Assembly (NCBI GenBank): GCA_002842205.1
Contig: PHCI01000011.1
Coordinates: forward strand, 41,453 to 105,452
From: Betaproteobacteria bacterium HGW-Betaproteobacteria-3
GTDB taxonomy: Bacteria > Pseudomonadota > Gammaproteobacteria > Burkholderiales > Burkholderiaceae_C
Length of the DNA stretch: 64,000 nt
Reading direction: 5' to 3'
The translations under genes and the position numbers were made by a program. The notes under the pieces are model-generated. The model made no database searches and was not told where the DNA came from. It saw only the letters and a program-made list of their open reading frames with translations. Shown here piece after piece: positions 9,077 to 18,596 of the stretch. Each line of letters begins with the position of its first letter. The stretch's first letter is position 1.

Positions 9077-9391
9077 ATGACCGAATCGTCCATCGTCGCC
9101 GCACAGGAAAAACTCGTCAGCGACCTCAAATCCGTGATTGCCGACGCCGAAGACATGCTGCACGCCACCGCCGACGAAGCCGGCGACCGCGTGGCCGGGC
9201 TGCGCGCCCGCATCACCGACCGGTTGCACGACGCGCGCCTGCGTCTGGCCGAGGCCGAGGCCGTGCTGCTGGACAAGACCCGCAAGGCCGCCAAGGCCAC
9301 CGACCAATACGTGCACGAATCCCCGTGGCAGTCGGTGGGCATCGGGGTGGGCCTGGGCTTCCTGCTGGGCTTCATCCTGGGCCGCCGTTGA
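9077..9391 (+). CDS. yqjD: DUF883 / ElaB-YqjD family membrane-anchored protein
   Basis: A 104-residue protein: a long amphipathic, charged helical region (about 1-80) rich in Ala, Glu, Asp and Arg, then a glycine-zipper membrane anchor (GIGVGLGFLLGFILGRR) at the C-terminus. E. coli YqjD and ElaB have this form and tether ribosomes to the inner membrane in stationary phase. ATG 9077 follows GGAAGG. It is first of a yqjD-yqjE-yqjK order conserved in proteobacteria and lies behind a perfect FNR-like box. Confidence 0.8.
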   Translation: MTESSIVAAQEKLVSDLKSVIADAEDMLHATADEAGDRVAGLRARITDRLHDARLRLAEAEAVLLDKTRKAAKATDQYVHESPWQSVGIGVGLGFLLGFILGRR

Positions 9392-9433
9392 ACCGCCCCT
9401 CGGCCTTGACGGCCCATACTGGTCTGCGTTGCC

Positions 9434-9862
9434 ATGGCCACGTCATCGGGCGGTGACGGCCTGTTCGGCGGGCTGAAGGGCTTGCTGGCCACGGTGGTCG
9501 GGTCGGCCGAATCGCGGCTGTCGCTGCTGGGCCTCGATATTGAGCTGCAAAAGCGCCGCGCGTTGCGCGAGTTGCTCCTGACGCAGGCCATGCTCTTTTG
9601 CCTGGGCGTCGGGCTGGTGCTGCTGGTGGTGGTGACGGCGGTTCATTTCTGGGAGCAGCGCGTGGCGGTGCTCGGCGGCGCGGCGCTGCTGTTCCTGGGC
9701 CTTGCGGCGGGGTTGTACCTGCGCTGGAAGCGCATGCGCGTCGAATCCGAACCGGTGTTCGACGCCAGCCTGGCCGAATTGCGCGAAGACCTGCGTCAAC
9801 TCAAGGCAAGCTCGGCCAGCCCCCCGGCCGAGCGGCCCGGCCATGCCCAAAAGCCTCACTGA
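9434..9862 (+). CDS. yqjE: YqjE-like inner-membrane protein (phage holin superfamily in name only)
   Basis: A 142-residue protein with a soluble start (GLFGGLKGLLATVVGSAESRL), two hydrophobic segments (about 50-75 and 82-100) and a charged C-terminal helix. This is the YqjE/DUF1469 family, often labelled 'phage holin' by fold, but the context is yqjD-yqjE-yqjK and no phage genes are near. It probably assembles with YqjD at the inner membrane; its role is unknown. Its 3' end overlaps the next gene by 20 bases. Confidence 0.75.
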   Translation: MATSSGGDGLFGGLKGLLATVVGSAESRLSLLGLDIELQKRRALRELLLTQAMLFCLGVGLVLLVVVTAVHFWEQRVAVLGGAALLFLGLAAGLYLRWKRMRVESEPVFDASLAELREDLRQLKASSASPPAERPGHAQKPH

Positions 9863-10166
9863 ACTTCACGAGGAGCGGGGCCGCCTGCGCGAGCGCATTG
9901 CCGCTCAGCGCAGCGCGCTGAGCCGACAGATGGCGCCGGTGCAGCAGGTGCTGGCGCTGGGCGACCGCGCCGTGCAGGCTGGCCGTGATGCGGCGGACAC
10001 GGCAAGCAGGCACCCCGTGGCCTTGGCTGCGGCGGCGGCCGTGCTGCTGGCGTTCAAGCCGCGCACGGTCTGGCGGTGGGGCAAGCGCGGCTTATTGCTG
10101 TGGCGCGGTTCGCAGCTGCTGTCCCGGTGGCTGCCCGAAGTTCTGGAGCGATGGCTCAGAAAATAG
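9843..10166 (+). CDS. YqjK-like protein
   Basis: A 107-residue basic protein: an N-terminal Arg/Glu-rich coiled segment (LTELHEERGRLRERIAAQRS), a short hydrophobic stretch (HPVALAAAAAVLLAF) near residues 62-77, and an amphipathic Trp/Arg-rich tail. It overlaps yqjE and holds the place of yqjK in the conserved trio. Function unknown; coupled expression with the two preceding genes is likely. Confidence 0.65.
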   Translation: MPKSLTELHEERGRLRERIAAQRSALSRQMAPVQQVLALGDRAVQAGRDAADTASRHPVALAAAAAVLLAFKPRTVWRWGKRGLLLWRGSQLLSRWLPEVLERWLRK

Positions 10167-10221
10167 CCAACCTGCCGTTCAGGCCAAGCCAAGTTTGCGC
10201 GGGCTGGATTCCCGAGCCCGG

Positions 10222-11217
10222 TCAGGGTTGGGTGCGTCCTGGCGTGGCGGCTGCGGCAGGTTCGAGCAGGAAGGCGCGTACCGGTGCCAGGGTCCGGGCG
10301 GGGGCCTCTTCATGCGGCAGATGGCCCACCCCGGGAAACGACGCCAGCTTCGCTTGCGCCAGCGCCCGTTGATAGTCGGCCGCATTGCTGAAGGGGATGG
10401 CACCGTCCTTTTCGCCCCACACCAGCAACGTGGGCGCCGCGATTTGCGCGAGGAGCGGTGCCGGATCGACCAGCACGGTTTGCTGCATGCGCGCGATCAT
10501 GGCCTCGCGGGTGCCCGGGCCCAGCATGAGGTCGTGGTAGCGCGTGGCCAGCGCGTCGGTCATCGCGGCGGGGTTGCCGTAGGCGGGGGCCAGACTCATG
10601 CGCAACAGCCACTTTGGCAGGATGTAGCGCATGGCCTTGACCGCCAGGCCCACGCGCGGGGCCTGGCCGTATTCGAAGCCGGGGCTGGCAAAGCCGTCGG
10701 GCGCCACCAACACCAGTTGGCCGATCCGCTCCGGGTGCTTTGCGGCAAACATCCACGCGATGCGCCCGCCGATTGAATGGCCCACCAGGCTGGCCTTGGC
10801 CAGCCCGAGCCGGTCCATCAGTGCCAGCAGCACGGTGATGCTGCGCGCGTCGGTGTAGTCGCCGGTGGGATCGGGGGTGCTCAGGCCAGAGCCGGGCAGG
10901 TCGATGCGCACCACGCGCAGGTCGCGCTCCAGCACTTTGGCCCACGGCTCCCAGGTGTGCAGGCTGGCACCGAAACCATGCAACAGGATCACGGCCGGCG
11001 CGTGCTTCGGCCCACTGTCGCGCACATGCAGCCGCATCCCCGCCAGCTCGATCAGGTCGGTGGGTGCGGCCAGGTACAGCCGTTCAAGCTCGGCGCGCGG
11101 GCGGTCGGGCGTCCAGAGCCACCCAGCGAGCAGCCCGACGAGCAGCAGGAGGCCTGTGGCGACCATGAGGGCGATGGATTTCAAGGCGATGGGACCGAAC
11201 GGTGACGCAGGGCCCAT
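10222..11217 (-). CDS. alpha/beta-fold hydrolase with N-terminal membrane anchor
   Basis: A 331-residue protein with an N-terminal hydrophobic segment (about 14-35, MVATGLLLLVGLLAGWL) and an alpha/beta hydrolase domain. The nucleophile elbow is GHSIGG (S148), the oxyanion motif LLHGFG (79-83), and the acid and histidine are in WGEKDGAIP and FPGVGHLPHEE. The closest broad group is the MhpC/haloalkane-dehalogenase-like hydrolases; the substrate cannot be told. An upstream ATG at 11247 is possible. It converges on the yqjK-like gene, 55 bases apart. Confidence 0.72.
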   Translation of the reverse strand: MGPASPFGPIALKSIALMVATGLLLLVGLLAGWLWTPDRPRAELERLYLAAPTDLIELAGMRLHVRDSGPKHAPAVILLHGFGASLHTWEPWAKVLERDLRVVRIDLPGSGLSTPDPTGDYTDARSITVLLALMDRLGLAKASLVGHSIGGRIAWMFAAKHPERIGQLVLVAPDGFASPGFEYGQAPRVGLAVKAMRYILPKWLLRMSLAPAYGNPAAMTDALATRYHDLMLGPGTREAMIARMQQTVLVDPAPLLAQIAAPTLLVWGEKDGAIPFSNAADYQRALAQAKLASFPGVGHLPHEEAPARTLAPVRAFLLEPAAAATPGRTQP

Positions 11218-11332
11218 ATTCTGACGAGGTCCACGCCAGAGCGCCACGACCGGCGCTCGGACGGTTCAACACGCCGGCATCCTGCCATGGCCCTACCGCC
11301 TTGCGCGGCAATGTATTTTTGACTTTCCCACC

Positions 11333-13522
11333 TCAGTCCGCACCGGCCTTCACCTTCAGCCGCCACGCGTGCAGCAGCGGCTCGGTGTAGCCGCTGGGCT
11401 GCGCCAGGCCCTTGAAGACGAGGTCGGTGGCGGCGCGGTAGGCGGCCGAGGTGTCAAAGTGGCCCGCCATGGGCTGGTACAGCGGGTCGGCGGCGTTCTG
11501 CTTGTCCACCACCTTGGCCATGCGTTTGAAGGTGGCGTTGACCTGCGCCTTGGTGACGATGCCGTGCAGCAGCCAGTTGGCGATGTGCTGGCTGCTGATG
11601 CGCAGCGTGGCGCGGTCTTCCATGAGGCCGATGTTGTGGATGTCGGGCACCTTGGAGCAACCCACGCCCTGGTCGATCCAGCGCACCACATAGCCCAGGA
11701 TGCCCTGCGCGTTGTTGTCCAGCTCCTGCTGGATCTCGGCCGGCGTCCACCTGGGTTTCTTTGCCACGGGCACTTCAAGCAGGCCGTTGAGCAGCGCCTC
11801 GAAGTCGGGGTCGGTCTTTTCCATGTCTTTTTGCACCTGGGCCACGTTGACCTGGTGGTAGTGCAGGGCGTGCAGCGTGGCGGCCGTGGGGCTGGGCACC
11901 CAGGCGGTGTTGGCGCCGGCCCGGGGGTGCACGATCTTTTGCTGCAGCATGGCGGCCATGAGGTCGGGCATGGCCCACATGCCCTTGCCGATCTGCGCCT
12001 TGCCGCGCAGCCCGGCCTTCAGGCCCACCATCACGTTGTTCTTTTCGTAGGCCTGAATCCAGGCGCTGGACTTCATGTCGCCCTTGCGGATCATCGGGCC
12101 GGCGTGCATGGCGGTGTGCATCTCGTCGCCGGTGCGGTCGAGGAAACCGGTGTTGATGAAGGCCACGCGGCTGCCCGCGGCGGCAATACAGGCGGCCAGG
12201 TTGACGCTGGTGCGGCGCTCTTCGTCCATGATGCCCAGCTTCACGGTGTTCTGCGGCAGGCCCAGCAGTTTTTCAACGCGGCCAAACAGCTCGGCGGCAA
12301 ACGCGGCCTCGGCCGGGCCGTGCATCTTGGGCTTGACGATGTAGATCGAGCCGGCGCGCGAGTTGCGCACGCCGTTCTGGCCGTGGCCCTGCAGGTCGTG
12401 TAGCGCGATCGTGGTGGTGATCACCGCGTCCATGATGCCTTCGTGGATCTCGCTGCCGTCGCCGTACAGGATGGCCGGGTTGGTCATCAGGTGGCCCACG
12501 TTGCGCACGAACAGCAGCGAGCGGCCGTGCAGCGTGACAGGTTGCCCGTCCTTGCCGGTGTAGACGCGGTCGGGGTTGAGGCGGCGCTCGAACGTGGTGT
12601 TGCCCTTGGCCACGGTTTCGGTCAGCGTGCCCTTGAGGATGCCCAGCCAGTTGCGGTAGCCCAGCACCTTGTCTTCGGCGTCCACGCAGGCCACCGAGTC
12701 TTCGAGGTCGAGGATGGTGGACAACGCGGCCTCGAGCACCAGATCGCTCACGCCGGCCGGGTCGGTCTGGCCGATGGGCGTGCTGCGGTCGATCTGAATG
12801 TCGATATGAATGCCGTTGTTGCGCAGCAAAATGGCCGACGGCGACGCGGCGCTGCCCTGGTGGCCGATGAACTTGGCGGCATCGGCCAGCGTGGTCGTGG
12901 TGCCGTTTTTCAGCGTGACGACCAGCTTGCCGCCGTCCACCGCGTAGCCGGCGGAATCAACGTGCGAGCCCTTTTTGAGCGCGGCGGTGCGGTCGAGCAC
13001 GTGGCGCGCGTAGTCGATGACCCTGGCGCCGCGCACCGGGTTGTAGCCCTTGCCTTTTTCGGCACCACCGGTTTCGGGCAACGCGTCGGTGCCGTACAGC
13101 GCGTCGTACAGGCTGCCCCAGCGCGCGTTGGCCGCATTGAGCGCATAGCGGGCGTTGAGGATTGGCACCACCAGCTGCGGGCCGGCCTGGATGGCCAGTT
13201 CGGCGTCCACGTTCTTCGTGGTGGCCCGGGGGTGCGCCGGAGCCGGCACGAGGTAGCCGATTTTTTCCAGGAACTTGCGGTAGGCCTTCATCTTGCGAAT
13301 CGGACCGGGGTTGGCCTTGTGCCAGGCGTCCAGCTCGGTCTGCAGGCGGTCGCGCTCGGCCAGCAGGGCGGCGTTTTTGGGGCCGAGGTCGTGGGCGATG
13401 GCGTCAAAGCCTTTCCAGAAAGCAGCGGCGTCAATGCCGGTGCCGGGCAGCACCTGCTGCTCGATGAACTGGTGCAACTCGGTGGCAACCTGGAGGCGGT
13501 GGACGGGGGTACGGGCGGTCAT
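11333..13522 (-). CDS. glcB: malate synthase G
   Basis: A 729-residue protein matching malate synthase G in length and landmarks: the acid/base region [31 protein letters not shown], and [13 protein letters not shown] with the metal-binding acidic residues. It condenses glyoxylate with acetyl-CoA to malate in the cytoplasm, for growth on glycolate, glyoxylate or C2 compounds. Start 13522 ([19 protein letters not shown]) fits the family; seven more in-frame residues are possible. It is followed on the same strand by no close gene and preceded by a haloacid dehalogenase gene that could yield glycolate from chloroacetate. Confidence 0.93.
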   Translation of the reverse strand: MTARTPVHRLQVATELHQFIEQQVLPGTGIDAAAFWKGFDAIAHDLGPKNAALLAERDRLQTELDAWHKANPGPIRKMKAYRKFLEKIGYLVPAPAHPRATTKNVDAELAIQAGPQLVVPILNARYALNAANARWGSLYDALYGTDALPETGGAEKGKGYNPVRGARVIDYARHVLDRTAALKKGSHVDSAGYAVDGGKLVVTLKNGTTTTLADAAKFIGHQGSAASPSAILLRNNGIHIDIQIDRSTPIGQTDPAGVSDLVLEAALSTILDLEDSVACVDAEDKVLGYRNWLGILKGTLTETVAKGNTTFERRLNPDRVYTGKDGQPVTLHGRSLLFVRNVGHLMTNPAILYGDGSEIHEGIMDAVITTTIALHDLQGHGQNGVRNSRAGSIYIVKPKMHGPAEAAFAAELFGRVEKLLGLPQNTVKLGIMDEERRTSVNLAACIAAAGSRVAFINTGFLDRTGDEMHTAMHAGPMIRKGDMKSSAWIQAYEKNNVMVGLKAGLRGKAQIGKGMWAMPDLMAAMLQQKIVHPRAGANTAWVPSPTAATLHALHYHQVNVAQVQKDMEKTDPDFEALLNGLLEVPVAKKPRWTPAEIQQELDNNAQGILGYVVRWIDQGVGCSKVPDIHNIGLMEDRATLRISSQHIANWLLHGIVTKAQVNATFKRMAKVVDKQNAADPLYQPMAGHFDTSAAYRAATDLVFKGLAQPSGYTEPLLHAWRLKVKAGAD

Positions 13523-13619
13523 GGTGGGCCTTCGACGTGACAAGTGAGAAAAATGAAAAGGGCGAAATGGAACGCGATGGAGAGCGGCAATCCGGGCAAA
13601 CCCGCGTCGCGCCAGCCTC

Positions 13620-14387
13620 TCAGGCGGGGAAGAAGGCCAGCACGTCCTTCAGGCTGGCGCCGATGCGGCTGGGCTGGGTGCCCAACTCTTCAAAGGGCAG
13701 GCCCTGACGGTTGACCCACAGCGTGCGAAAACCGTACCAGGTGGCGGCCAGCGCGTCCCAGCCGTTGCTGCTGACAAAAGCAATCTGCCCGGCGGCAAAA
13801 CCTGTGGTGCTGCAGCCCAGCGCGTAGGCGTCGGGGTGGGTTTTGTATTTGCGGATCGGGTCCACGCTGATCACGTGGTCCAGCACGTCGTCCAGGCCGG
13901 CGCTGCGCACCGCCACGCCCAGCATCGCCGCGTCGCCGTTGGACAGGATGCCGGTGACGATGCCGCGGGCTTTCAGCGCCAGCAGCACTTCGCGGTTTTC
14001 GGGGTAGGCGCTGAGGTGCCGGTACTGGTTCATCAATTGTTCAATTTTTGAATCAAAAGTGCCACTGGCCCACGCCGATGGGTCATTGTTTGCTATTCTT
14101 TTGATTGAATACACCAGCGCGGCACGGGTCAGCTCCCAGAACGGGCGGTACATCGGGGGCGCATCGAGTTCGCCGGGCCGCCCGTGGGTGCTGACCGTGA
14201 CGAGCCGCGTGTATTCGATCTGCTTGTCGCGCCACATCAGCGTCAGCGCCGGGCCGTGGCCGGGGAACAACTGCTCGGCCAGCAGGCCCACGCTGTACAC
14301 GTCAAACAGCGTGCCGTAGGCGTCAAACAGCACCGCCTTGGGGGCTTCGGCGCCGGGCACGGGGTTTCGGGGCTGGGGGGTGTTCAT
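13620..14387 (-). CDS. haloacid dehalogenase, type II (L-2-haloacid dehalogenase)
   Basis: A 255-residue HAD-superfamily hydrolase. The nucleophile is D22 in [28 protein letters not shown] and [12 protein letters not shown] are the later HAD motifs in the form typical of type II 2-haloacid dehalogenases, which release halide from L-2-haloacids. Residues about 94-113 ([20 protein letters not shown]) are encoded by a family A repeat lying in the helical cap region, where relatives have a shorter variable stretch. The enzyme may still be active because all motifs are present. True substrates of HAD family members are often broad. Confidence 0.8.
   Translation of the reverse strand: MNTPQPRNPVPGAEAPKAVLFDAYGTLFDVYSVGLLAEQLFPGHGPALTLMWRDKQIEYTRLVTVSTHGRPGELDAPPMYRPFWELTRAALVYSIKRIANNDPSAWASGTFDSKIEQLMNQYRHLSAYPENREVLLALKARGIVTGILSNGDAAMLGVAVRSAGLDDVLDHVISVDPIRKYKTHPDAYALGCSTTGFAAGQIAFVSSNGWDALAATWYGFRTLWVNRQGLPFEELGTQPSRIGASLKDVLAFFPA
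14050..14108 (-). repeat. family A repeat, copy 2, inside the haloacid dehalogenase gene
   Basis: A diverged copy: on the minus strand ATAGCAAACAATGACC then a GGGC variant of the GGGGGCT core and ACTTTTGATTC. It is sense to the host gene and read in the frame A-N-N-D, the same frame as copies 5, 8 and 10. Confidence 0.6.
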
Positions 14388-14402
14388 TCCTTCATTTTAT
14401 TG

Positions 14403-14460
14403 AGGACGTGGACGCCTATTAATCGCAATAAATTCTATTGATACGTGACTTTTACCAAGG
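14403..14460. promoter_or_regulatory. AT-rich upstream region of the haloacid dehalogenase gene
   Basis: The gap between the dehalogenase start and the upstream regulator gene is AT-rich and contains the inverted repeat CAATA-AATTC-TATTG (about 14426-14440), the kind of dyad a repressor or LysR protein could use. No clear -35/-10 pair could be assigned. Confidence 0.25.
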
Positions 14461-14468
14461 TAATGAGG

Positions 14469-15914
14469 TCAATGGGTGCCGCGCGTGCCTGGTGCGGGGC
14501 CGCGTCCATCGTCCGCAGTCGCCTGGCGCGCAAATTCGGGTGGGCGCACCAGGCTGTGCTTGTCCATGCGGTAGCGCAGGGTGTCGCGGCTGATGTCCAG
14601 GCGGCGCGCGGCGCGCGTCACGTTCCAGCCGGTTTGCTCCAGGGCGCGTTCCAGGTGATCGCGCTCGACCGCTTCCAGACGGGCCAGGGCCGGGCGCTCG
14701 GGGATGTCCTCGGTGAACAGGGGTTGCGGGATCACCGTGAGCAGCAGGTCGGACGACGTGATGACGGCGCCCTGGTTCAACAGCACGGTGCGCTCGATCA
14801 GGTTGCGCAATTCACGCACGTTGCCCGGCCAGCCGTGCTGATGCAGTGAGGCCTCGGCCGAGGCGTCGAGCGTGGGCACAGGCTTGCGGTAGTGCTGCGC
14901 AAACAGCGTGGCAAAGTGCTGGGCCAGCCGCCACACGTCGTCGCCCCGCTCGCGCAGGGGCGGGATGTCGATCTGGAGCACCCGCAGCCGGTGCAGCAGG
15001 TCGCCGCGGAACAGGCCCTGCGCCACCCGCGCGTCGAGATCGAGCCGGGTGGCGGCGACGATGCGCACGTTGACGTGCCGGTCGGTGACCGAGCCGAGGC
15101 GGCGGACCTTGCCGGTTTCGAGCACGCCCAGCAGCTTGGCCTGCAGGGCCGGGCCCAGTTCGCCGACTTCGTCCAGAAACAGCGTACCGCCGTCGGCGGC
15201 TTCGATCAGGCCGACCTTGCGTTCCTGGGCATCGGGAAACGCGCCCTTTTCGCCGCCGAACAGTTCGGCGTCCATCTGGTCGGCCGAAAGGGCCGCGCAG
15301 TTGACGTCCACAAATGGCGCCGCCGCGCGCGGGCTGGCAAAGTGGCAGGCTCGCGCCACCATTTTCTTGCCGGAGCCGGTTTCCCCGGACACCAGAATGG
15401 GGGGCGCGGCAGTGCCGTCACCGGGCTCGATGTCGGCAATGGTGCGCACGCGCGCGCGCAGCGTCTGCAGGGCCATGGATTCACCCACCAGCTGGTCCAA
15501 CCCCGCAGCGTCGGCCTCGCGCCTCTGGTAATAGGCCAGGGCCTTGCGGTGGCCACTTTCCAGGAGCGCACGGTCCACCACGGCCTGCAGGCTGGCCAGC
15601 GGCACGGGCTTGGTCAGCAGGTCAAAGCTGCCGGCTTTCATGGCGTCCACGGCCACGGCCACACTGGCGTGGCCCGACACCATGATCGGCCGCATCTGGG
15701 CGTCAATGTCGCGCAGCGCACGGATCACGTCCAGCCCGTCCATGCCGGGCAACTGGTAGTCCACGATGGCCACCTCGGGCAGCAGGCGGCGGGCGGCGGC
15801 GAGCCCGGTCTCGCCATCGTGCGCGACCTCCACCACATGGCCCTGTTGCTCAAAATAACGCGCGATGTTGCGGGCGAGCGCGGCTTCGTCTTCGATCACA
15901 AGGAGGTGGGCCAT
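14469..15914 (-). CDS. NtrC-type response regulator with altered sigma-54 loop
   Basis: A 481-residue regulator: receiver domain (1-120, phosphorylation site D52, acidic pocket E8/D9/E10), AAA+ domain (about 142-375; Walker A GETGSGKK at 177-184; Walker B LFLDEV), and a Fis-type helix-turn-helix near 425-460. The loop that contacts sigma-54, normally GAFTGA, reads GAFPDA (224-229). Loss of that motif usually means sigma-54-independent action, so this regulator may bind DNA without remodelling RpoN holoenzyme. It follows the histidine kinase gene on the same strand by 12 bases, making a two-component pair. Its targets are unknown. Confidence 0.8.
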   Translation of the reverse strand: MAHLLVIEDEAALARNIARYFEQQGHVVEVAHDGETGLAAARRLLPEVAIVDYQLPGMDGLDVIRALRDIDAQMRPIMVSGHASVAVAVDAMKAGSFDLLTKPVPLASLQAVVDRALLESGHRKALAYYQRREADAAGLDQLVGESMALQTLRARVRTIADIEPGDGTAAPPILVSGETGSGKKMVARACHFASPRAAAPFVDVNCAALSADQMDAELFGGEKGAFPDAQERKVGLIEAADGGTLFLDEVGELGPALQAKLLGVLETGKVRRLGSVTDRHVNVRIVAATRLDLDARVAQGLFRGDLLHRLRVLQIDIPPLRERGDDVWRLAQHFATLFAQHYRKPVPTLDASAEASLHQHGWPGNVRELRNLIERTVLLNQGAVITSSDLLLTVIPQPLFTEDIPERPALARLEAVERDHLERALEQTGWNVTRAARRLDISRDTLRYRMDKHSLVRPPEFARQATADDGRGPAPGTRGTH

Positions 15915-15926
15915 GGTGCAGTGGTC

Positions 15927-17390
15927 TCAGTTTGTCGGGCGGGGGATGCCTGGCACGGCGCCGGGGGCGGGGTCCGGCACGGTGTCGTCGGGGGGGTCCG
16001 GGAGGTCAGGATTGGCCGCGGGGATGGCCCGCGGCAGCAGGATGTCCACCCGCGTGCCGTGGGGACGAGCCGGGGTGAGGGTCAGCGTGCCATGCCACTG
16101 CTCGATCACGCGTTTGACCAGGGCCAGACCCAGGCCCAGGCCGCCGCTCTTGGTGCTGAAGAACGGACGGAACAACCGCTGGCGTGCCTCGACCGAGAGG
16201 CCGGCGCCGCTGTCGGCGATGCCCACGCCAATCAGGTGCTCCCGGCGCGCCCAGGTGATCTGCAGGGTGCCGCCCCGGGGCATGGCGTCCAGGGCGTTGG
16301 CGAGGATGCTGATGACAATCTGGCGCAGCATGGCCGGGTGCGCGACCACCGCGCCGGCGGTGCCGGCGTCCAGCGTCCAGCCCACATGGCGACGGGTCAT
16401 TTCGACCCCCATTTCCGCCAGGCACGCCAGCACCAGTTCGCGCAGTTCCACGGGTTCGGGCGTCAGGCTGGACGACTGTGCGACCCGCACCAGCTCGGTG
16501 ATCCAGCGGTTGGCGCGGTCCACAGCGTCGATGATGTCCTGGCGGTATTCGGTGGTGTCGGCGCCCCGCGGGCTGTGCGCCATGAGCTCGGCCGACGAGC
16601 GGATCGAGGCCAGCGGATTGCGCAGGTTGTGCGCGACGGCGCTGGCCAGTTCCACGGCCGAGGCCAGCGTCTGCGCTTCGTCCAGGCGGGTCTGCTGCTC
16701 GCGCAGCGTGCGGTCGGCGCGCGCCACGATCCAGTACAGCGTCACAAAAAGCCCGACGGCCGACAACAGGCAGGCCAGCCAGAGCTGCAGCACCCCCTGG
16801 CGGATGTCGGCGTCGAGCGCGGGCGGCGTTTTGTAGAACTCGAGCACGCCGATCACGCGGTCGGTTCCGGGCGCGTGGATCGGGACGTAGGTCTCCACGA
16901 ACAGGGTGCCGGGCGGCCCCAGCCCGTCGTGTTCGAGCTTGTCCTGGCCCGGTACCGCGGTGCGGCCGCTTTCCACCGCCAGTTCGCCCTTGAGGGCGCG
17001 GTCGCGCTCGTCGTTTTCGGCATCCCGGATGCCGATGCGGTCGGCTTCGGTGGACCAGATGATGGTGCCGTCGGCCCCATAGGCATGGATGCGCACCGGT
17101 TCGCGCATCTCGGCGAGCTGCGCCATGGAGCGCAGGAAGCGTTCGCGCAACGCCGGATCCTGCGGGTTTTGCAGAAACCCGGCCGAGGCGTCGGTGACCA
17201 GCAGCTGGCGGATGAACTCGGTGGACACCTCGCCCTCGCGGTGCGTCATGCGCACGTGCAGGATGTGCGACAGCAACCAACCCAGCGAAATCGCTATGAC
17301 GGTGATCGCCAGCAGGCTGGCCAGCGCAAAGCGCCGCCGCAGGTTCAGCGGCGGGGGCGATGGGCGCGGCGTCTTCAAAGCGATGGCCAT
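15927..17390 (-). CDS. membrane sensor histidine kinase
   Basis: A 487-residue kinase with two membrane segments (about 23-44 and 205-226) around a periplasmic sensor domain of about 160 residues. The phospho-acceptor box is ELASAVAHNLRNPLASIRSS and the ATPase domain carries ILANALDAM, DSGAGLS and GGLGLGLALV. The C-terminus is Pro/Asp-rich. It is co-transcribed with the downstream NtrC-type regulator, which it would phosphorylate. The PhoR/NtrB-like kinase class is clear; the signal is not. Confidence 0.82.
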   Translation of the reverse strand: MAIALKTPRPSPPPLNLRRRFALASLLAITVIAISLGWLLSHILHVRMTHREGEVSTEFIRQLLVTDASAGFLQNPQDPALRERFLRSMAQLAEMREPVRIHAYGADGTIIWSTEADRIGIRDAENDERDRALKGELAVESGRTAVPGQDKLEHDGLGPPGTLFVETYVPIHAPGTDRVIGVLEFYKTPPALDADIRQGVLQLWLACLLSAVGLFVTLYWIVARADRTLREQQTRLDEAQTLASAVELASAVAHNLRNPLASIRSSAELMAHSPRGADTTEYRQDIIDAVDRANRWITELVRVAQSSSLTPEPVELRELVLACLAEMGVEMTRRHVGWTLDAGTAGAVVAHPAMLRQIVISILANALDAMPRGGTLQITWARREHLIGVGIADSGAGLSVEARQRLFRPFFSTKSGGLGLGLALVKRVIEQWHGTLTLTPARPHGTRVDILLPRAIPAANPDLPDPPDDTVPDPAPGAVPGIPRPTN

Positions 17391-17496
17391 GAGGTGTGTA
17401 CAGGCCTCCGCAGGGGCCGTGGCAACGAGCTTGCATTGTGGGTGAATTCACCCAGGTGTTCCATCCGGCGCGATACCGAGGCGGATGAATATTCCT

Positions 17497-17553
17497 GATT
17501 TAATAGCAAACTTCATCCATTCTGCGGGGGCTAATGGCATTTTTCATCAAGAA
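17497..17553 (+). repeat. family A repeat, copy 3
   Basis: AATAGCAAACTTCATCC, then TGCGGGGGCTAATGGCATTTTTC. It occupies most of the 196-base gap between the histidine kinase start and the LysR stop, antisense to both. Nothing else is evident in that gap. Confidence 0.7.
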
Positions 17554-17586
17554 AATGTAGAACCCGGACGCATTCAACCTCCAGCA

Positions 17587-18498
17587 TCAGGCGCCGGCTG
17601 CGGTGGCCGCCCGCACCAGATGCTCGGTCAGCAGTTGCGCGGCCGCTGACAAACCGGGTGCGGGCCGGTGGCACAGGGCAAAGTGGCGCCGCGCCCAGGG
17701 GTCGGTCAGCGGGATGACGCGCAGGTCAAAAGCTTCGGCGTAGGCCTGCGCCAGTTCGGCCGGCAGCACACACACCGCCAGCCGGGCCCGCACCACGCGC
17801 AGGGCGGCCTCGAAGGTGGCGGCCACCACGCGGTAGCGCAGCGGCATGCCGGCCAGCGCCGCTGCCCGCAGCAGCATGACGTGGACCGCACTGGCGGGGG
17901 GCAGGCTCACGTGGTCGTAGGCCAGGGTGTCGGGCACCGACAGCGCCGTGTGCTGCGCCAGCGGGTGCGACGCGTGCGTGACCACCGCCAGGTGGTCCGA
18001 GCGGTAGCGCCGGGTCTGCAGCCCGGTCATGTCGGCCACGTCCCAGCAGATGGCCAGCGAGGCGCTGCCTTCGCGCACCGCCTGCAGGGCCAGGCTGCTC
18101 ACGCGTTCCTCGATGTCGATCTGGATGTCGCGGTGCGCCGGGTCGGCCAGAAAGGCGGCGATGTCGTCGGGCAGTGATTCGGCGATCGCCGAGGCCGTGG
18201 CCACGATGCGCACCTGGCCCCGCACGCCCGTGGCGTAGGCGGCCATGTCGCGGCCGATGCGTTCGGCGCTGGCCAGCATGGCGCTGGCGTGCTCCAGCAG
18301 GGTTTGGCCCGCCGGGGTTGGGTCCACGCCGTGCCGCCGCCGGACCAGCAGCTGCGTGCCCACCGTGCTTTCCAGCGCCGCCAGCCGCTTGCTGATGGCC
18401 GAACCCACGATCGCCTGCTGCTCGGCGGCACGTGCGATGTTGCGGGTTTCGCAGACGGCCACGAACAGGCGCAGGGAAGTGAGATCAAGATCGCGCAT
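17587..18498 (-). CDS. LysR-type regulator of the HMG-CoA lyase/TRAP cluster
   Basis: A 303-residue LysR protein with an N-terminal winged helix (LDLTSLRLFVAVCETRNIAR, residues 4-23) and a periplasmic-binding-like effector domain. It is divergent from the HMG-CoA lyase gene; the 98-base gap holds clear inverted repeats with TTCCA half-sites, so it most likely autoregulates and controls the catabolic operon. The effector is probably the operon's substrate or its CoA ester. Confidence 0.8.
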   Translation of the reverse strand: MRDLDLTSLRLFVAVCETRNIARAAEQQAIVGSAISKRLAALESTVGTQLLVRRRHGVDPTPAGQTLLEHASAMLASAERIGRDMAAYATGVRGQVRIVATASAIAESLPDDIAAFLADPAHRDIQIDIEERVSSLALQAVREGSASLAICWDVADMTGLQTRRYRSDHLAVVTHASHPLAQHTALSVPDTLAYDHVSLPPASAVHVMLLRAAALAGMPLRYRVVAATFEAALRVVRARLAVCVLPAELAQAYAEAFDLRVIPLTDPWARRHFALCHRPAPGLSAAAQLLTEHLVRAATAAGA

Positions 18499-18507
18499 AT
18501 CAATGTA

Positions 18508-18561
18508 TTCCAGAATGGAACTGTATACCTTCCAAAATAGAGTCGTTGGAAGATTTTGGAA
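18508..18561. promoter_or_regulatory. LysR operator region with TTCCA inverted repeats
   Basis: Two dyads share the TTCCA half-site: TTCCA-GAA-TGGAA at 18508-18520, and TTCCAAAAT (18530-18538) with ATTTTGGAA (18553-18561). They fill the divergent promoter between the LysR gene and the HMG-CoA lyase gene, as expected for a recognition and an activation site. Confidence 0.6.
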
Positions 18562-18596
18562 CTTTTAGAATGCCCTGAAGTTTCTGGAGACATGGC

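Noticed and set aside
9434..9862. prophage holin
   Set aside because: The protein is a YqjE-type inner-membrane protein in the conserved yqjD-yqjE-yqjK order; no other phage gene is near.
16006..17451. long open frame overlapping the histidine kinase in another frame
   Set aside because: Arg/Pro/His-rich composition and no family features; an artefact of GC-rich codon usage, as are many similar frames in the window.
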